Part shown: positions 25,535 to 38,200 of the stretch, one piece after another
Position numbering within the stretch: position 1 is the stretch's first letter
How the letters are laid out: each line of letters begins with the position of its first letter
From: Mycobacterium simulans
GTDB lineage: Bacteria; Actinomycetota; Actinomycetes; Mycobacteriales; Mycobacteriaceae
DNA length: 64,000 nt
Reading direction: 5' to 3'
Assembly (NCBI RefSeq): GCF_900232995.1
Contig: NZ_OCVX01000003.1
Coordinates: 1,215,509 to 1,279,508, forward strand
Notes under the pieces: generated by a model
What the model was told of the DNA's origin: nothing
Seen by the model: only the letters and a program-made list of their open reading frames with translations
The model's database searches: none
Position numbers and translations under genes: made by a program

Positions 25535-26110
25535 ATGACTGACGCCGACACCACCGAGCTCGACAGCGACCTCGAGGACGGGGCTCAGACAACGCCCGAC
25601 GAGGCCGCGGCTGCGGCGGATAGCGGTGCCGAGGAGCCGGACGATTTGGAGGAGAGGTTGGTCGCCGAGGGCGAGATCGCCGGCGACTATTTGGAGGAGC
25701 TGTTGGATCTGCTGGACTTCGACGGCGACATCGACTTGGACGTCGAGGGCAACCGTGCGGTGGTGAGCATCGACGGCAGCGACGACCTGAACAAGTTGGT
25801 GGGCCGCGGGGGCGAGGTGCTCGACGCTTTGCAGGAACTGACCCGGCTGGCGGTGCATCAGAAGACCGGTGTGCGCAGCCGGCTGATGCTCGACATCGCG
25901 AGTTGGCGTCGGCGTCGCCGCGAAGAATTGGCTGCGCTGGGCGACAAGGTCGCACGGCGGGTGGCCGAGACGGGTGAACGCGAAGAGCTGGCCCCGATGA
26001 CGCCGTTCGAGCGCAAGATCGTCCACGATGCGGTCGCCGCGGTTCCCGGTGTGCACAGCGAAAGCGAGGGCGCGGAGCCGGCGCGGCGCGTTGTTGTACT
26101 GCGCGACTAA
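25535..26110 (+). CDS. jag: Jag-type RNA-binding protein (KH and R3H domains)
   Basis: A 191-residue protein with an acidic N-terminal region (about residues 1-50), a KH-like domain containing GRGGEVLDALQELTRLAVH and a C-terminal R3H domain with the R-x3-H-type element (MTPFERKIVHDAV). Such proteins sit downstream of yidC in many bacteria and affect envelope synthesis by binding RNA. The ATG at 25535 follows GGGGAGAG; upstream frame codes a 9-bp tandem repeat with no family match. Confidence 0.92.
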   Translation: MTDADTTELDSDLEDGAQTTPDEAAAAADSGAEEPDDLEERLVAEGEIAGDYLEELLDLLDFDGDIDLDVEGNRAVVSIDGSDDLNKLVGRGGEVLDALQELTRLAVHQKTGVRSRLMLDIASWRRRRREELAALGDKVARRVAETGEREELAPMTPFERKIVHDAVAAVPGVHSESEGAEPARRVVVLRD

Positions 26111-26168
26111 AGCGCGATGCACCCGTGACCAATCCCTAACCAGAGAAGGCGGAGTTACAGCGGTGTAG

Positions 26169-27966
<1,798 letters not shown>

Positions 27967-27970
<4 letters not shown>

Positions 27971-28974
27971 CCATGACGCAAGCGTCACGCAGAAAGGGCG
28001 GCCTCGGCCGCGGCCTGGCTTCGCTGATCCCCACGGGTCCCGCGGAAGGTGAATCCGGGCCGTCGAGCTTCGGGCCGCGGATGGGCGCCGCCGCTGCGGA
28101 TGTGGTGATCGGTGGGCCGGCACCGGACGCCGCCGCGATGGGCGCGGTGTATCGAGAGATCGCACCGGCCGATATCGAGACCAACCCCCGTCAGCCGCGG
28201 CAGGTGTTCGACGAGGAGGCGCTGTCGGAGCTGGTGCATTCCATCCGCGAGTTCGGGCTGTTGCAGCCGATCGTGGTGCGGGCGGTGCAGGGTTCACAGA
28301 GCGGCGCGCATTACCAGATTGTGATGGGGGAGCGGCGCTGGCGGGCTGCCCAGGAGGCCGGCCTGGCCACCATCCCAGCCATCGTGCGCGAGACGGGCGA
28401 CGACAATCTGTTACGCGACGCTCTGCTGGAGAACATCCATCGGGTACAGCTGAACCCCTTGGAAGAAGCGGCGGCATACCAGCAACTGTTGGATGAGTTC
28501 GGAGTCACCCACGATGAACTCGCGGCGCGCATCGGTCGGTCTCGGCCCCTGATCACCAACATGATCAGGTTGCTGAAGCTGCCGATCCCCGTCCAGCGAC
28601 GGGTCGCCGCGGGTGTGCTGTCTGCCGGCCATGCCCGCGCGCTGCTGTCACTGGAGGCCGGACCCGAGGCACAGGAGGAACTGGCGAGCCGGATTGTCGC
28701 CGAAGGCCTCTCGGTGAGAGCCACCGAGGAGGCAGTCACGGTTGCCAATCACGAGGCCAAGAACCTGGCCGGTCGGGGAGGGCCGACGCCGACGCCACGA
28801 CGTAAGCCGATCCAGATGCCCGGTCTTCAAGACGTTGCTGAACGACTCTCGGATACCTTCGACACCCGAGTGACAGTCAGCCTCGGCAAACGCAAAGGCA
28901 AGATCGTGGTGGAGTTCGGCTCGGTCGACGATCTCCAGCGCATCGTCGGGCTGATGGCCCCGGGAAAACCCTGA
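27967..28974 (+). CDS. parB: Chromosome partitioning protein ParB
   Basis: A 335-residue CTPase and centromere-binding protein. It begins with [15 protein letters not shown], the ParA-interacting motif, then the ParB/Srx nuclease-like domain ([21 protein letters not shown] and [12 protein letters not shown]) and an HTH region ([24 protein letters not shown]) that reads parS. A C-terminal dimer domain follows. The start overlaps the parA stop; a second ATG six bases downstream is also possible. Confidence 0.97.
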
Positions 28975-29292
28975 TCAGGCCCGAACCGGGATACGCTGTA
29001 ATTACGTCACTGTGACACTGCGGCGGTTCCCGGGGTGGGGGAGGGCGGTCACACGTACCGCGTTTCGACGGAGATCTAGTGTGCGTCAAGCGATTTCAAG
29101 CTTCGACCGGCTTATGAGGCGGGGCGAAGATGGTGGTGCCGGCGGGGCCGGCCGGGCGGCGCGGGTGATCCGCGTGTGGTCCGGCCAACACTGGCCCGAT
29201 CGAGACCAACTCTCCTATCCTAGAGGGGCTGCTGGTGCACATCAGCCTGAGGATAAGCCGGGCTCCAGTACCGCACGGAGGCCAGGAAACTA
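28975..29292. other. Non-coding gap between parB and the Rv3916c-like gene
   Basis: About 318 bases. The parB stop lies in CCTGATCAGG, a 10-base palindrome, and GTCACTGTGAC (29006-29016) is an 11-base inverted repeat. TATCCT near 29214 resembles a -10 element about 75 bases before the next start. A short open frame here has biased composition but no family match, and I do not call it. Confidence 0.5.
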
Positions 29293-30069
29293 GTGTCAGC
29301 TCGTATCACAGCGCTGCGGCTCGAAGCCTTCGAGCAGCTTCCGAAGCACGCACGCCGCTGCGTCTTCTGGGAAGTCGATCCCGCGACCCTCGGAAACGAT
29401 GACCATCTCGCTGACCCCGAATTCGAAAAAGAAGCCTGGTTGTCGATGGTGATGCTGGAATGGGGCTCGTGCGGTCAAGTTGCTTGGGCTACTTCGAAGG
29501 CGGTGCCGGATGACCGCGGCCAGACCGATCCACCATGTTTGGGATACGTGCTCTACGCTCCGCCGCGGGCGGTGCCCAGGGCCCATCGCTTTCCGACCGC
29601 GCCGGTGTCTGCGGATGCGGTGCTGCTGACCTCGATGGGTATCGAGCGGGGGCAAGCCGCCGACGATCTGCCGCACAGCCTGCTCGCCCGGGTGATCGAT
29701 GAGTTGGTCCGTCGCGGCGTTCGGGCACTGGAGGCATTCGGCCGCACGCCGGCGGCCACGGACTTGCAAGATCCAGCGGCGGTGGACGCCGACGTTCGGC
29801 CAGTGCTGGAGGCGCTCGGTGATTGTTCGGTCGAGCACTGCATCATCGACGCGGACTTCTTGATGGACGTGGGTTTCGTCGTGGTGGCACCACATCCGTA
29901 CTTTCCGCGGCTGCGGCTTGAACTGGACAAGGGACTCGGGTGGAAAGCCGAAGTGGAAGCCGCCCTGGAACGCCTGCTGGAGAACGCTCAGCTGCAACAG
30001 CCGGTGGGAGCGGCCTCAACCGCCGGAAATAGCTTGCAAACCACCGAATTTGGCGCCTCGTACGGCTAG
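29293..30069 (+). CDS. Conserved mycobacterial protein, possibly GNAT-like (Rv3916c-like)
   Basis: A 258-residue soluble protein with no signal peptide. The order of strands and helices and the segment VLLTSMGIERGQAADDLPHSLLARVIDELVRRGVRALEAFG suggest a GNAT-type fold, but the acetyl-CoA-binding loop is not clear-cut. It starts with GTG and its stop codon overlaps the stop of convergent cwlM. The position matches Rv3916c. Function is unknown. Confidence 0.8.
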   Translation: MSARITALRLEAFEQLPKHARRCVFWEVDPATLGNDDHLADPEFEKEAWLSMVMLEWGSCGQVAWATSKAVPDDRGQTDPPCLGYVLYAPPRAVPRAHRFPTAPVSADAVLLTSMGIERGQAADDLPHSLLARVIDELVRRGVRALEAFGRTPAATDLQDPAAVDADVRPVLEALGDCSVEHCIIDADFLMDVGFVVVAPHPYFPRLRLELDKGLGWKAEVEAALERLLENAQLQQPVGAASTAGNSLQTTEFGASYG

Positions 30070-31286
30070 GGACCGCTCATTCTGCTGGCCCGCTCGACCG
30101 ATAGTTCGTGGGCAAGCAATTCGGCGAAAGTAAACGTGCCAGTGGGCCGGTCATTCTTGCCCAACAGATATAGCCGCTTGACCGCGGCGAGAATGCCTTC
30201 GGCGATGGCATCACGGGTCTGTGTTGAAACCAGCATCGCGCGATCGCGCGGATTGGTGATGTAACCGACATCGACCTGAACGGTCGGCATCCGGGTTAGT
30301 CTCAGCAGATCCCAGGTGCGGCCATGCACGCGGCAGTCCCGTAAGCCGGTGCGCGCCACCACTTCTCGTTGAATGAAATCGGCCAAATTGCGGCCGATGG
30401 TGGAGACCGAACCGTGTGAGTTGCCGAAGTGGAAAGACGCAACGCCGTTCGCCGAAGGGCTGGACTGAGTTTCGCAGCGCAGGCTGATCATCAGGTCTGC
30501 GCCAACGGCATTGGCGGTCGCGGCGCGCTCGGCATCCGATGGGCTGCGGTTGGTCGGCCGAGACAGGAACGTCTCCATGCCGATGGCGGTCATCCGGCCT
30601 TCGAGCCGACTTGCCAAGTCCCACAATATGTCTGCCTCGCTGACCGGTCCGGCTGGCCCCTGCGTGATCAGTCCGTGGTCGGCACCGCCGCGGCCAGGGT
30701 CAACGATGATCCGCTTGCCCGACAATTTCGGACCGGACCGACGGACCAGCTCTTCTTCGCGAATCGCATGCGGAGAGCCGCCGCTGACCCGTGAACTCAG
30801 AAAATACAAGGAGCGCAACGTTTCTGGGCCGCAAATGCCGTCGGCCGCAAGCCCATACTCGCGTTGATACGACATCAATGCGTTGTGGGTTTGCAACCCG
30901 AAATGTCCGTCGACCAGGCCGGTATAGAAACCCAGATCCTGCAGGCGGGCCTGGAGTGTGGCGACGTCGTCGCCGTACAGCGGCGCGCCGAACTGGTGAT
31001 ACAGCGTGCGGGCGCCGAGCCGATAGGAGGCTTCCTTCAATGCGCGGTAAGTGGCTTCTCCGACAAGGCCATCCACAAGCAATCCGCGATGCTGTTGAAA
31101 GGCGCGCACCGCCTGGTCGAGCTCCTCGTCGAACAGCTCGAGTGCGACGTGCCGTCCCGTGGTCAGGTCTTCGTCGGGATTGTCCAGCATCCCCAGCGCG
31201 GACAGCGCGGCCCGGATCTCGGTGACAGCGGCGCTGCGGTCGCCACAGCGCAGTGCGTCGCCTTCTTCGCGGCGCGGACTTGGCAT
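30066..31286 (-). CDS. cwlM: CwlM, amidase-fold regulator of peptidoglycan synthesis
   Basis: A 406-residue protein with two N-terminal peptidoglycan-binding-like domains (about residues 15-75 and 95-160) and an amidase_3 domain. The zinc-ligand motif, normally DPGHGG, reads DPGRGGADHG, so the first His is replaced by Arg. This agrees with the known role of CwlM as a non-catalytic, PknB-phosphorylated activator of MurA. The ATG at 31286 gives MPSPRREEGD, matching the orthologue; the frame upstream is open but has no family match. Confidence 0.94.
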   Translation of the reverse strand: MPSPRREEGDALRCGDRSAAVTEIRAALSALGMLDNPDEDLTTGRHVALELFDEELDQAVRAFQQHRGLLVDGLVGEATYRALKEASYRLGARTLYHQFGAPLYGDDVATLQARLQDLGFYTGLVDGHFGLQTHNALMSYQREYGLAADGICGPETLRSLYFLSSRVSGGSPHAIREEELVRRSGPKLSGKRIIVDPGRGGADHGLITQGPAGPVSEADILWDLASRLEGRMTAIGMETFLSRPTNRSPSDAERAATANAVGADLMISLRCETQSSPSANGVASFHFGNSHGSVSTIGRNLADFIQREVVARTGLRDCRVHGRTWDLLRLTRMPTVQVDVGYITNPRDRAMLVSTQTRDAIAEGILAAVKRLYLLGKNDRPTGTFTFAELLAHELSVERASRMSGP

Positions 31287-31395
31287 ACCAAGGGCCCTCC
31301 GGGACTCACTGACTTCGCCGATAAATACACGGCAGCTAACCGGTATTGTCGCAGATCCTTGGCGATATCGGGAAAACGCCAGGCTGGCCGCGAGC

Positions 31396-32750
<1,355 letters not shown>

Positions 32751-32794
32751 TCAGGTGCGAAAGCTGGGCTCAAACTGCTGCGAACGCTTCTACG

Positions 32795-32821
32795 AACACC
32801 AGCGTAGGTGTGGGTGTTCCC
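32795..32821 (-). promoter_or_regulatory. Predicted SigH-type (ECF) promoter of trxB2-trxC
   Basis: On the minus strand GGGAACA (32821-32815) is followed after 17 bases by GTT (32797-32795), matching the mycobacterial SigH consensus GGGAAYA-N16/17-cGTT. It sits 54 bases before the trxB2 start. SigH control of trxB2 is established in M. tuberculosis; its use here is inferred. Confidence 0.75.
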
Positions 32822-32840
32822 GGGGGTGTCCTGCACCACA

Positions 32841-33593
32841 TTACGAGCGAGGGACCGTCGTGCTGGCCAACAACCCGGTATCGGCCGCGCTGCAGTTCAG
32901 CGCCACCGCATAGACGGCCAGGTCGTCGGGTGTGTCACCGGGCACCACCAACAACACTCCCGGACGGGCGTTGATATCGATCGGCCGCGCGGCCAGCAGC
33001 TGGGTGGACGCCGGATAGCCGAGGCCGCTCAAGCAGGAGGCGCGCCGCAGCGGGTCGTCGAGCGGGCCGAACTCGGGTGTACGGCCGAGCAGGTCGAGAA
33101 TCTCGGCCCGCGACAGCGGGATCGCCGGCGGCGGCGTGGACACGGTGATGTGCTGTGCGGTGGTCGGTGCGCTGGGCGCCGGCGGCGGTGTATTGAGCAG
33201 TGCCCTGGTACCGAGACCGATCGCGGCGATCACCGCGCACAACCCGGCGACGCCGGCGATCACTCGGGTGGGGCGGATGGACGGCCGGGCCGCGTGCGTC
33301 GCACCGGAAGGCTTCAGCCCAACCAATACCCGCTCGACCACATCCGGGGGAGCGCCCGGCGCTGAATCCGGGTCCGCCGCCACCGCGGCGACGTCGCGGC
33401 GCACCTTGTGCAACGCTCGCAGGGCAGCGGCTGCCTCAGGGTCGGCACGGACCTGTCTGCGGACCCGAGCGGCGGTGTCGTCGTCCAGCAGACCCGCCTG
33501 CAGGTCGGCGAGGAGCTCGACGGTCAGTGGCGGGTCTGCGCCGGCGGCAGCCTGTTCCGCAGGATCCTTTTCGGCTGCAGTCATCCCGCCCAT
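32841..33593 (-). CDS. rsmA: Anti-sigma-M factor RsmA
   Basis: A 250-residue single-pass membrane protein: an acidic N-terminal cytoplasmic domain (DLQAGLLDDDTAARVRRQV), one membrane helix (about residues 112-134), a Pro-rich spacer and an extracytoplasmic domain with a Cys pair (ASCLSG, ALNCSA). No zinc-binding HxxxCxxC is seen. It matches Rv3912, which restrains SigM. Unlike in M. tuberculosis, another gene separates it from sigM. An in-frame ATG three codons later (33584) is an alternative start. Confidence 0.87.
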   Translation of the reverse strand: MGGMTAAEKDPAEQAAAGADPPLTVELLADLQAGLLDDDTAARVRRQVRADPEAAAALRALHKVRRDVAAVAADPDSAPGAPPDVVERVLVGLKPSGATHAARPSIRPTRVIAGVAGLCAVIAAIGLGTRALLNTPPPAPSAPTTAQHITVSTPPPAIPLSRAEILDLLGRTPEFGPLDDPLRRASCLSGLGYPASTQLLAARPIDINARPGVLLVVPGDTPDDLAVYAVALNCSAADTGLLASTTVPRS

Positions 33594-33620
33594 TGTCCCA
33601 GCACGAGCGTCGCGCGACGC

Positions 33621-34493
33621 TCATCGGCCCAGGCGCAGGCGCACCTGGCGGTACAAGCCGCCGGCAATGGTTGCCGCATTGAGCGGTACCCAGAAGAGCA
33701 ACGCCTCTCCCTCGGTGAAGCGCGGGTTGAGCTGGAGGAAGAACCGGACGTCGGGGTCGTCGTCCAATAGGCGCATGCGCGACCCGTCCCGCGGAATGGC
33801 GACCGACGTTACGACCCACGGGGACTCACCAACCGGGGTGTAGTGGCGCCCCGCGCTGATCGCGCGGACCAACGCCTCGACGTCAGGCGGCGTGCGGCAC
33901 ATGCGATTCGGGTACACCCGCGGCATCGTTCTGGCGAATAGGCGATAGACCACGGGCGACGATGTGCGGACCAGGCAGCCCAGCGGCATGTGAGGCTGAC
34001 GAAGTTTGAACCGCAACGCCTCGCGCAACCCGAAAAGTATGCCTGACACGCCGGCGTGATACCCGCGCCGTAGGAACCCGCCCGGCGAGAACGTCGCGAC
34101 AGTTTTGCCCTCATGTTCGACGCACTGGATGCCGATGGAGGTGAACCCGGCGAATTCGCCGTACGCGCCGTAGTAGAGCGTAAGACGAAGGTCGTCAGCG
34201 CTGAAGAGAACATTTTCAAGTTGGTCGCGCGTGAGGCCAAGCGTGGTTTCGCTGTAGACAGCGTGTAGCCGATCGAATAGCGCGGAACGCTGCTCGGGCG
34301 CCAGCGATGCGGGCCGCAGAGTTTCGCTCCTGACGATGCGTCGGAGCTGAAGGGGCGGCCAATCCTGCTTCGGGGGAGTTGCGACGCCGGTGGCGGGGAC
34401 AGAACACTCGCTTGAAACGATTGCCGGGTCCCTTTGGAACACATGGACCTTCCGGTGATAATGACGGCTGCTGGCCGCAAATGTTGTTGTCAT
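33621..34493 (-). CDS. Unrecognised protein inserted between sigM and rsmA
   Basis: A 290-residue protein I do not recognise. It has no signal peptide and no clear membrane helix. Notable stretches are LTLYYGAYGEFAGFTSIGI and FLRRGYHAGVSGILFGLREAL, whose pattern of strands and a Gly-containing turn before a helix is compatible with a GNAT-like fold, but this is weak. The ATG at 34493 is preferred over one 27 codons earlier, because AGAGAGG lies 10 bases upstream. Codon use and GC look like its neighbours. Its place between sigma factor and anti-sigma gene suggests co-regulation with SigM. Confidence 0.8.
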   Translation of the reverse strand: MTTTFAASSRHYHRKVHVFQRDPAIVSSECSVPATGVATPPKQDWPPLQLRRIVRSETLRPASLAPEQRSALFDRLHAVYSETTLGLTRDQLENVLFSADDLRLTLYYGAYGEFAGFTSIGIQCVEHEGKTVATFSPGGFLRRGYHAGVSGILFGLREALRFKLRQPHMPLGCLVRTSSPVVYRLFARTMPRVYPNRMCRTPPDVEALVRAISAGRHYTPVGESPWVVTSVAIPRDGSRMRLLDDDPDVRFFLQLNPRFTEGEALLFWVPLNAATIAGGLYRQVRLRLGR

Positions 34494-34665
34494 CGCTACC
34501 GGACCTCTCTGAACATCCGTTGGAAATAGCGTGCCGTGGCAAAGAGCCGGCGTCTGTCGGCCGAGCGGCCACACCGGGGATGAACGCCGTGTCCCCCGAT
34601 CGCAGCTTTTCTTGTCCCCTGGCTACATTGGATGTGCGGACTGGGACCCCGCCTCTTCGCCCTCG

Positions 34666-35238
34666 CTAGGTCACTTCGAATGCCGTCGCACTCGCGTCGA
34701 GGTAATCCAAAAGCTGCGCCAGCCGGGCCCGCGCGCGGGCGCATCGGCTCTTGACCGTCCCCTCGGCCACACCCAGCATCAAGGCGGTGTCGGCGATCGA
34801 GTAGCCCTGCATGTCGACGGCGACCACGGTGGCCCGTTGCTCGACGGGCAGTCGCATCAGCGCCCGCTGCACCAGGATCGCCGTCTCGACCTGAGACGTG
34901 CGGTCCGCCACCGGAAACCTGTCGTCCAGCGGAATGGTCGTGGGTTGGGCCTTGGTGCGACGCAGCCGGTCTAGGCAGGCATTGACCACGATGCGGTGCA
35001 GCCAACTGCTGACCGCTGCGTCATACCTGAAGGTGCTGGCGCGGCGGTGCGCCGACAGCATGGCCTCCTGCAACGCGTCGTCGGCGTCTTCGGGGGTCTG
35101 GCTGGTGAGCCGGGCCAGGCGATGTAGCTGCCGGTGATGCCGCAAAAACAGCTGAGCGAAGGCGTCGCGGTCGCCGGCGACGTGGGCCGCCAGCAGCTCC
35201 CTATCGCTGCTTTCCTGTCCAACCCGCCCGAAACCCAC
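34666..35238 (-). CDS. sigM: ECF RNA polymerase sigma factor SigM
   Basis: A 190-residue ECF sigma factor. Region 2 is visible (DAFAQLFLRHHRQLHRLARL through FRYDAAVSSWLHRIVVNACLDRLRR) and region 4 ends with the HTH GYSIADTALMLGVAEGTVKSRCARARARL. SigM controls a small regulon that includes ESX-4-related and surface functions in M. tuberculosis (established). It lies 51 bases after murJ. Its usual partner rsmA follows only after one extra gene. The start may be slightly different from the ATG chosen. Confidence 0.94.
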   Translation of the reverse strand: MGFGRVGQESSDRELLAAHVAGDRDAFAQLFLRHHRQLHRLARLTSQTPEDADDALQEAMLSAHRRASTFRYDAAVSSWLHRIVVNACLDRLRRTKAQPTTIPLDDRFPVADRTSQVETAILVQRALMRLPVEQRATVVAVDMQGYSIADTALMLGVAEGTVKSRCARARARLAQLLDYLDASATAFEVT

Positions 35239-35289
35239 GGCGGGACAGTAACCAATCCGGTGTCGTCGGGCACTTCACCCACGGCCGGG

Positions 35290-38200
35290 TCAGGATGCGG
35301 CTTGAATCGTGAGTTCAGAGATGTCCGCGCGGCTCTTGCCGTCGGTGGTGCCCAACGTGGAAATCCACACCAACAGATTCGACGTCGGCGAAGACGTCTT
35401 CACCGCGATGGTGTTGCGGCCCGGCTTGAGCGCCGTGGCCGGAGTCAACACGGTGGTATCGCTGAGCTTCGACGGAGTGGGAGACGATGACGAGCGAATC
35501 TCCACCTTCGTTCCGGTGCTGGACACGTTGAGGTTGACCGCTCCGACCACCGTCGGCTTGGGCAGCTGCAACATCAAACCGACCCCGTTCTTGAAGCCCG
35601 GGAACGGGACCGCGTCGGTGTAGATGTCGGTATGCCAGGCGCTGCCCGGATTACCGTCGATTGCCTGACTGGCTTCGCTGGGATTGTCGGCTTCGCCATC
35701 GGGCGAGAAGACCGTGGCCTTGGTGGGTTTGACAGTGCTGCCGGCCGGCGCGGAACCCTCGGGCGACGCCGACGTGGACGAGGTCGGCGCGTTGAGACCG
35801 AGTTGGTCTTTGTTAATGCCGTTGCCGAGGTCGAACATCCGGTTCAACACCGACGCCAGTACCAGCAGCGCCACCAAGATGACGGAGGCGGCCGCGGTGA
35901 TGCCGATTATCAGGTTGCGGCGCCGGTTGCCGAATGGCCCAGCGCCTCGAACGGATGGCTCGCGGGGCGTGGCCGGCGCGGGAAGCTCGTCGATCGGACC
36001 CAGGACCTCGGTACGGTCGGCCACCGCGGTCGCCTGTTGCAGCAGGTTCAACAGCGTTGATGCGCTGCGAATCCCGCCGTCCTCTTGAACCGATCGGACC
36101 GCGACGGCGGAGATCTGGAAGGGGATGTCACGGTCGACGATGGTGGGTTCGACGGGGTTGCCGGCGGCGTCGCGCTCGGCCGGCGCCAATCCGCTGCGGG
36201 TGCCCGACTCGGGCAGCGGCCACCGGTTGACCAGGAGCGCATACAGCGAGGCGCCGATTCCGCGAATGTCGTCCTGCGGGTTGGCGTCGGGCATGGTGGC
36301 CGGGTAGGCCAGCACCACGTCGCCGTCGATGCTGACTCGCACCCGGCTGGGATGGTCGATGGAGAGGGCGACACCCGCGCGGTGGGCGGCGTCGGCGGCG
36401 GCGGCCAGCGACTGCATCGCCCGGATGGCGCCGACCGGTGATGGTGAGGTGTCGGCCACTTCCTGCAACGAGCCGCCGCGGACCCACTCCGCGACCACCA
36501 GCCCGCCGGAACCGGTGTGGACGACGTCGAGAACCCGGGCGATTCCGGGCTTGTCGATCCGGCTCAGCCGCAAGGTGCGGCTCAAGATCTCTTGCAAGAC
36601 GTCGTCGGGCAGGGTGCCCTTCGGGTCGACGAAGGTCAGCGCCACCTGCCGGTCCAGCGCGGTGTCCAGCGCCTGCCAGAACTGCAACGGCGGTGTGCCG
36701 CCGTGGCTGATCAGTAGCCGGTAGCGGCCGTTGGCGATGCGGGCGCCAGGAACAAGGTGGACATCGTCGTGCGGCCCCGACGGTTCGGGAGCTCGCTCGC
36801 GCGGCGCGTCGAATGGAATCGGGCCCCGGGGAGCGGGTACGCGATCGCCGTTGCGTTGGTCGGGCTGGCGGGGCGCCGAACCGGGCCCGCGGTCGAGGTC
36901 TGCCGGGATGTCGGGCTGGAAGTCGTCAGCAACCGGGCGCTCGGTGCCGGATCCGGAGTGCGATGAAGCGCTATCCGATGGGCGGTCGGTCACCTCCGGT
37001 CCTTTCGCTATCCCGGCTCGGGCTGCCGGAGGTCTGCGCCGGATCGGCTCGTGGACCGCGTTTGCCCCCGGCAGGGACGAATTTCTCTGCTCAGGGTACG
37101 TGACCGGGCTGCGGCGAGACGATCCATCCGGCCCAGCCGGCTTGCTGGGCCCGCGACGGCCCCCGATCCGCCGCTTGATGGCGGCCAGCGCGGCTCGCGC
37201 CTCGGGAACCTGCGCGCGCAGCATCACCGTGGCCAGGATCGGCAGCATGATTAGCACCAGCACAACCAGCCGCAGCAGCGAGCCCACACCGCCGCCGTGA
37301 GCGGTCAACTTGTCGAGCCCCAGCAGCCGATCAGCCACATAGGCAATCAGGCCGGCTAGCAGCGACGCGGCGGTCGCCACCAGCACGGTTCGCACCTCAC
37401 TCACCCCCACCAGCTGGCCGCCACGCGGCCGTAGCGCGCGGCGTAACAGCACGTAGCCGACGATCGCTCCGGCCAGAAATCCGAGACCGTTGGCCAACCC
37501 GAGATAGCCGGCGACCAATTCGCGGTCATCGGTGAGATGCGGCGCCAACACCGAGCCGATGATCTTGACGGCGGTGATGACGACGATGATCACGATCGGC
37601 GTCCACGGTTGCTCACGGGCGTAGAACACCCGCAGCTGCAGCAGCACCAGCGCGTACGGGATCAACGTGAACGCCGACAACGCGATCGCCGCGCCCAGGT
37701 ACCCGGCGTCGACGTCACCGAAATGGCCGTAGGCGAACAGCGCGCTACCGATGGCCCGCCCGCCGACGGTCATCAACGCCACCGTCGGGATCAGGGTGAT
37801 CATGGTGAGACGGGTGGCCAGCGACAGGTCGGCGAGCACGGCGGGGGTGTCGTCGGCAGCAGCGTTACGGCTCAGCCGCGGCATCACCACCGTCAGCACG
37901 GTCACACCGATCATCCCGAACGGCAGCATCAACACCAGCCAGGTGTAGTTGTAGATCGCCGGACCGGAAGCCGCGGCGGTGCTGGCGATCTGGTTGCCGA
38001 CGACCAGGCCGAGCTGACTGATCAGCACATAGAGCACCATTGCGGCGGCCATCGCACCAAATCGCTTGAGCCGCTGATCGATTCCCCATAACGGGCGCAG
38101 GCTGATGTGCTGGCGCCCAATCGCGACCAGCAACACGCCAGTCTGGGCGAACACTCCCAATGTGGTTCCGATCCCAAGCACCAGCAGCTTCGCGTTGCCC

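Noticed and set aside
29012..29293. Short frame between parB and the Rv3916c-like gene
   Set aside because: Biased Arg/Gly composition, no ribosome-binding site and no recognisable product.
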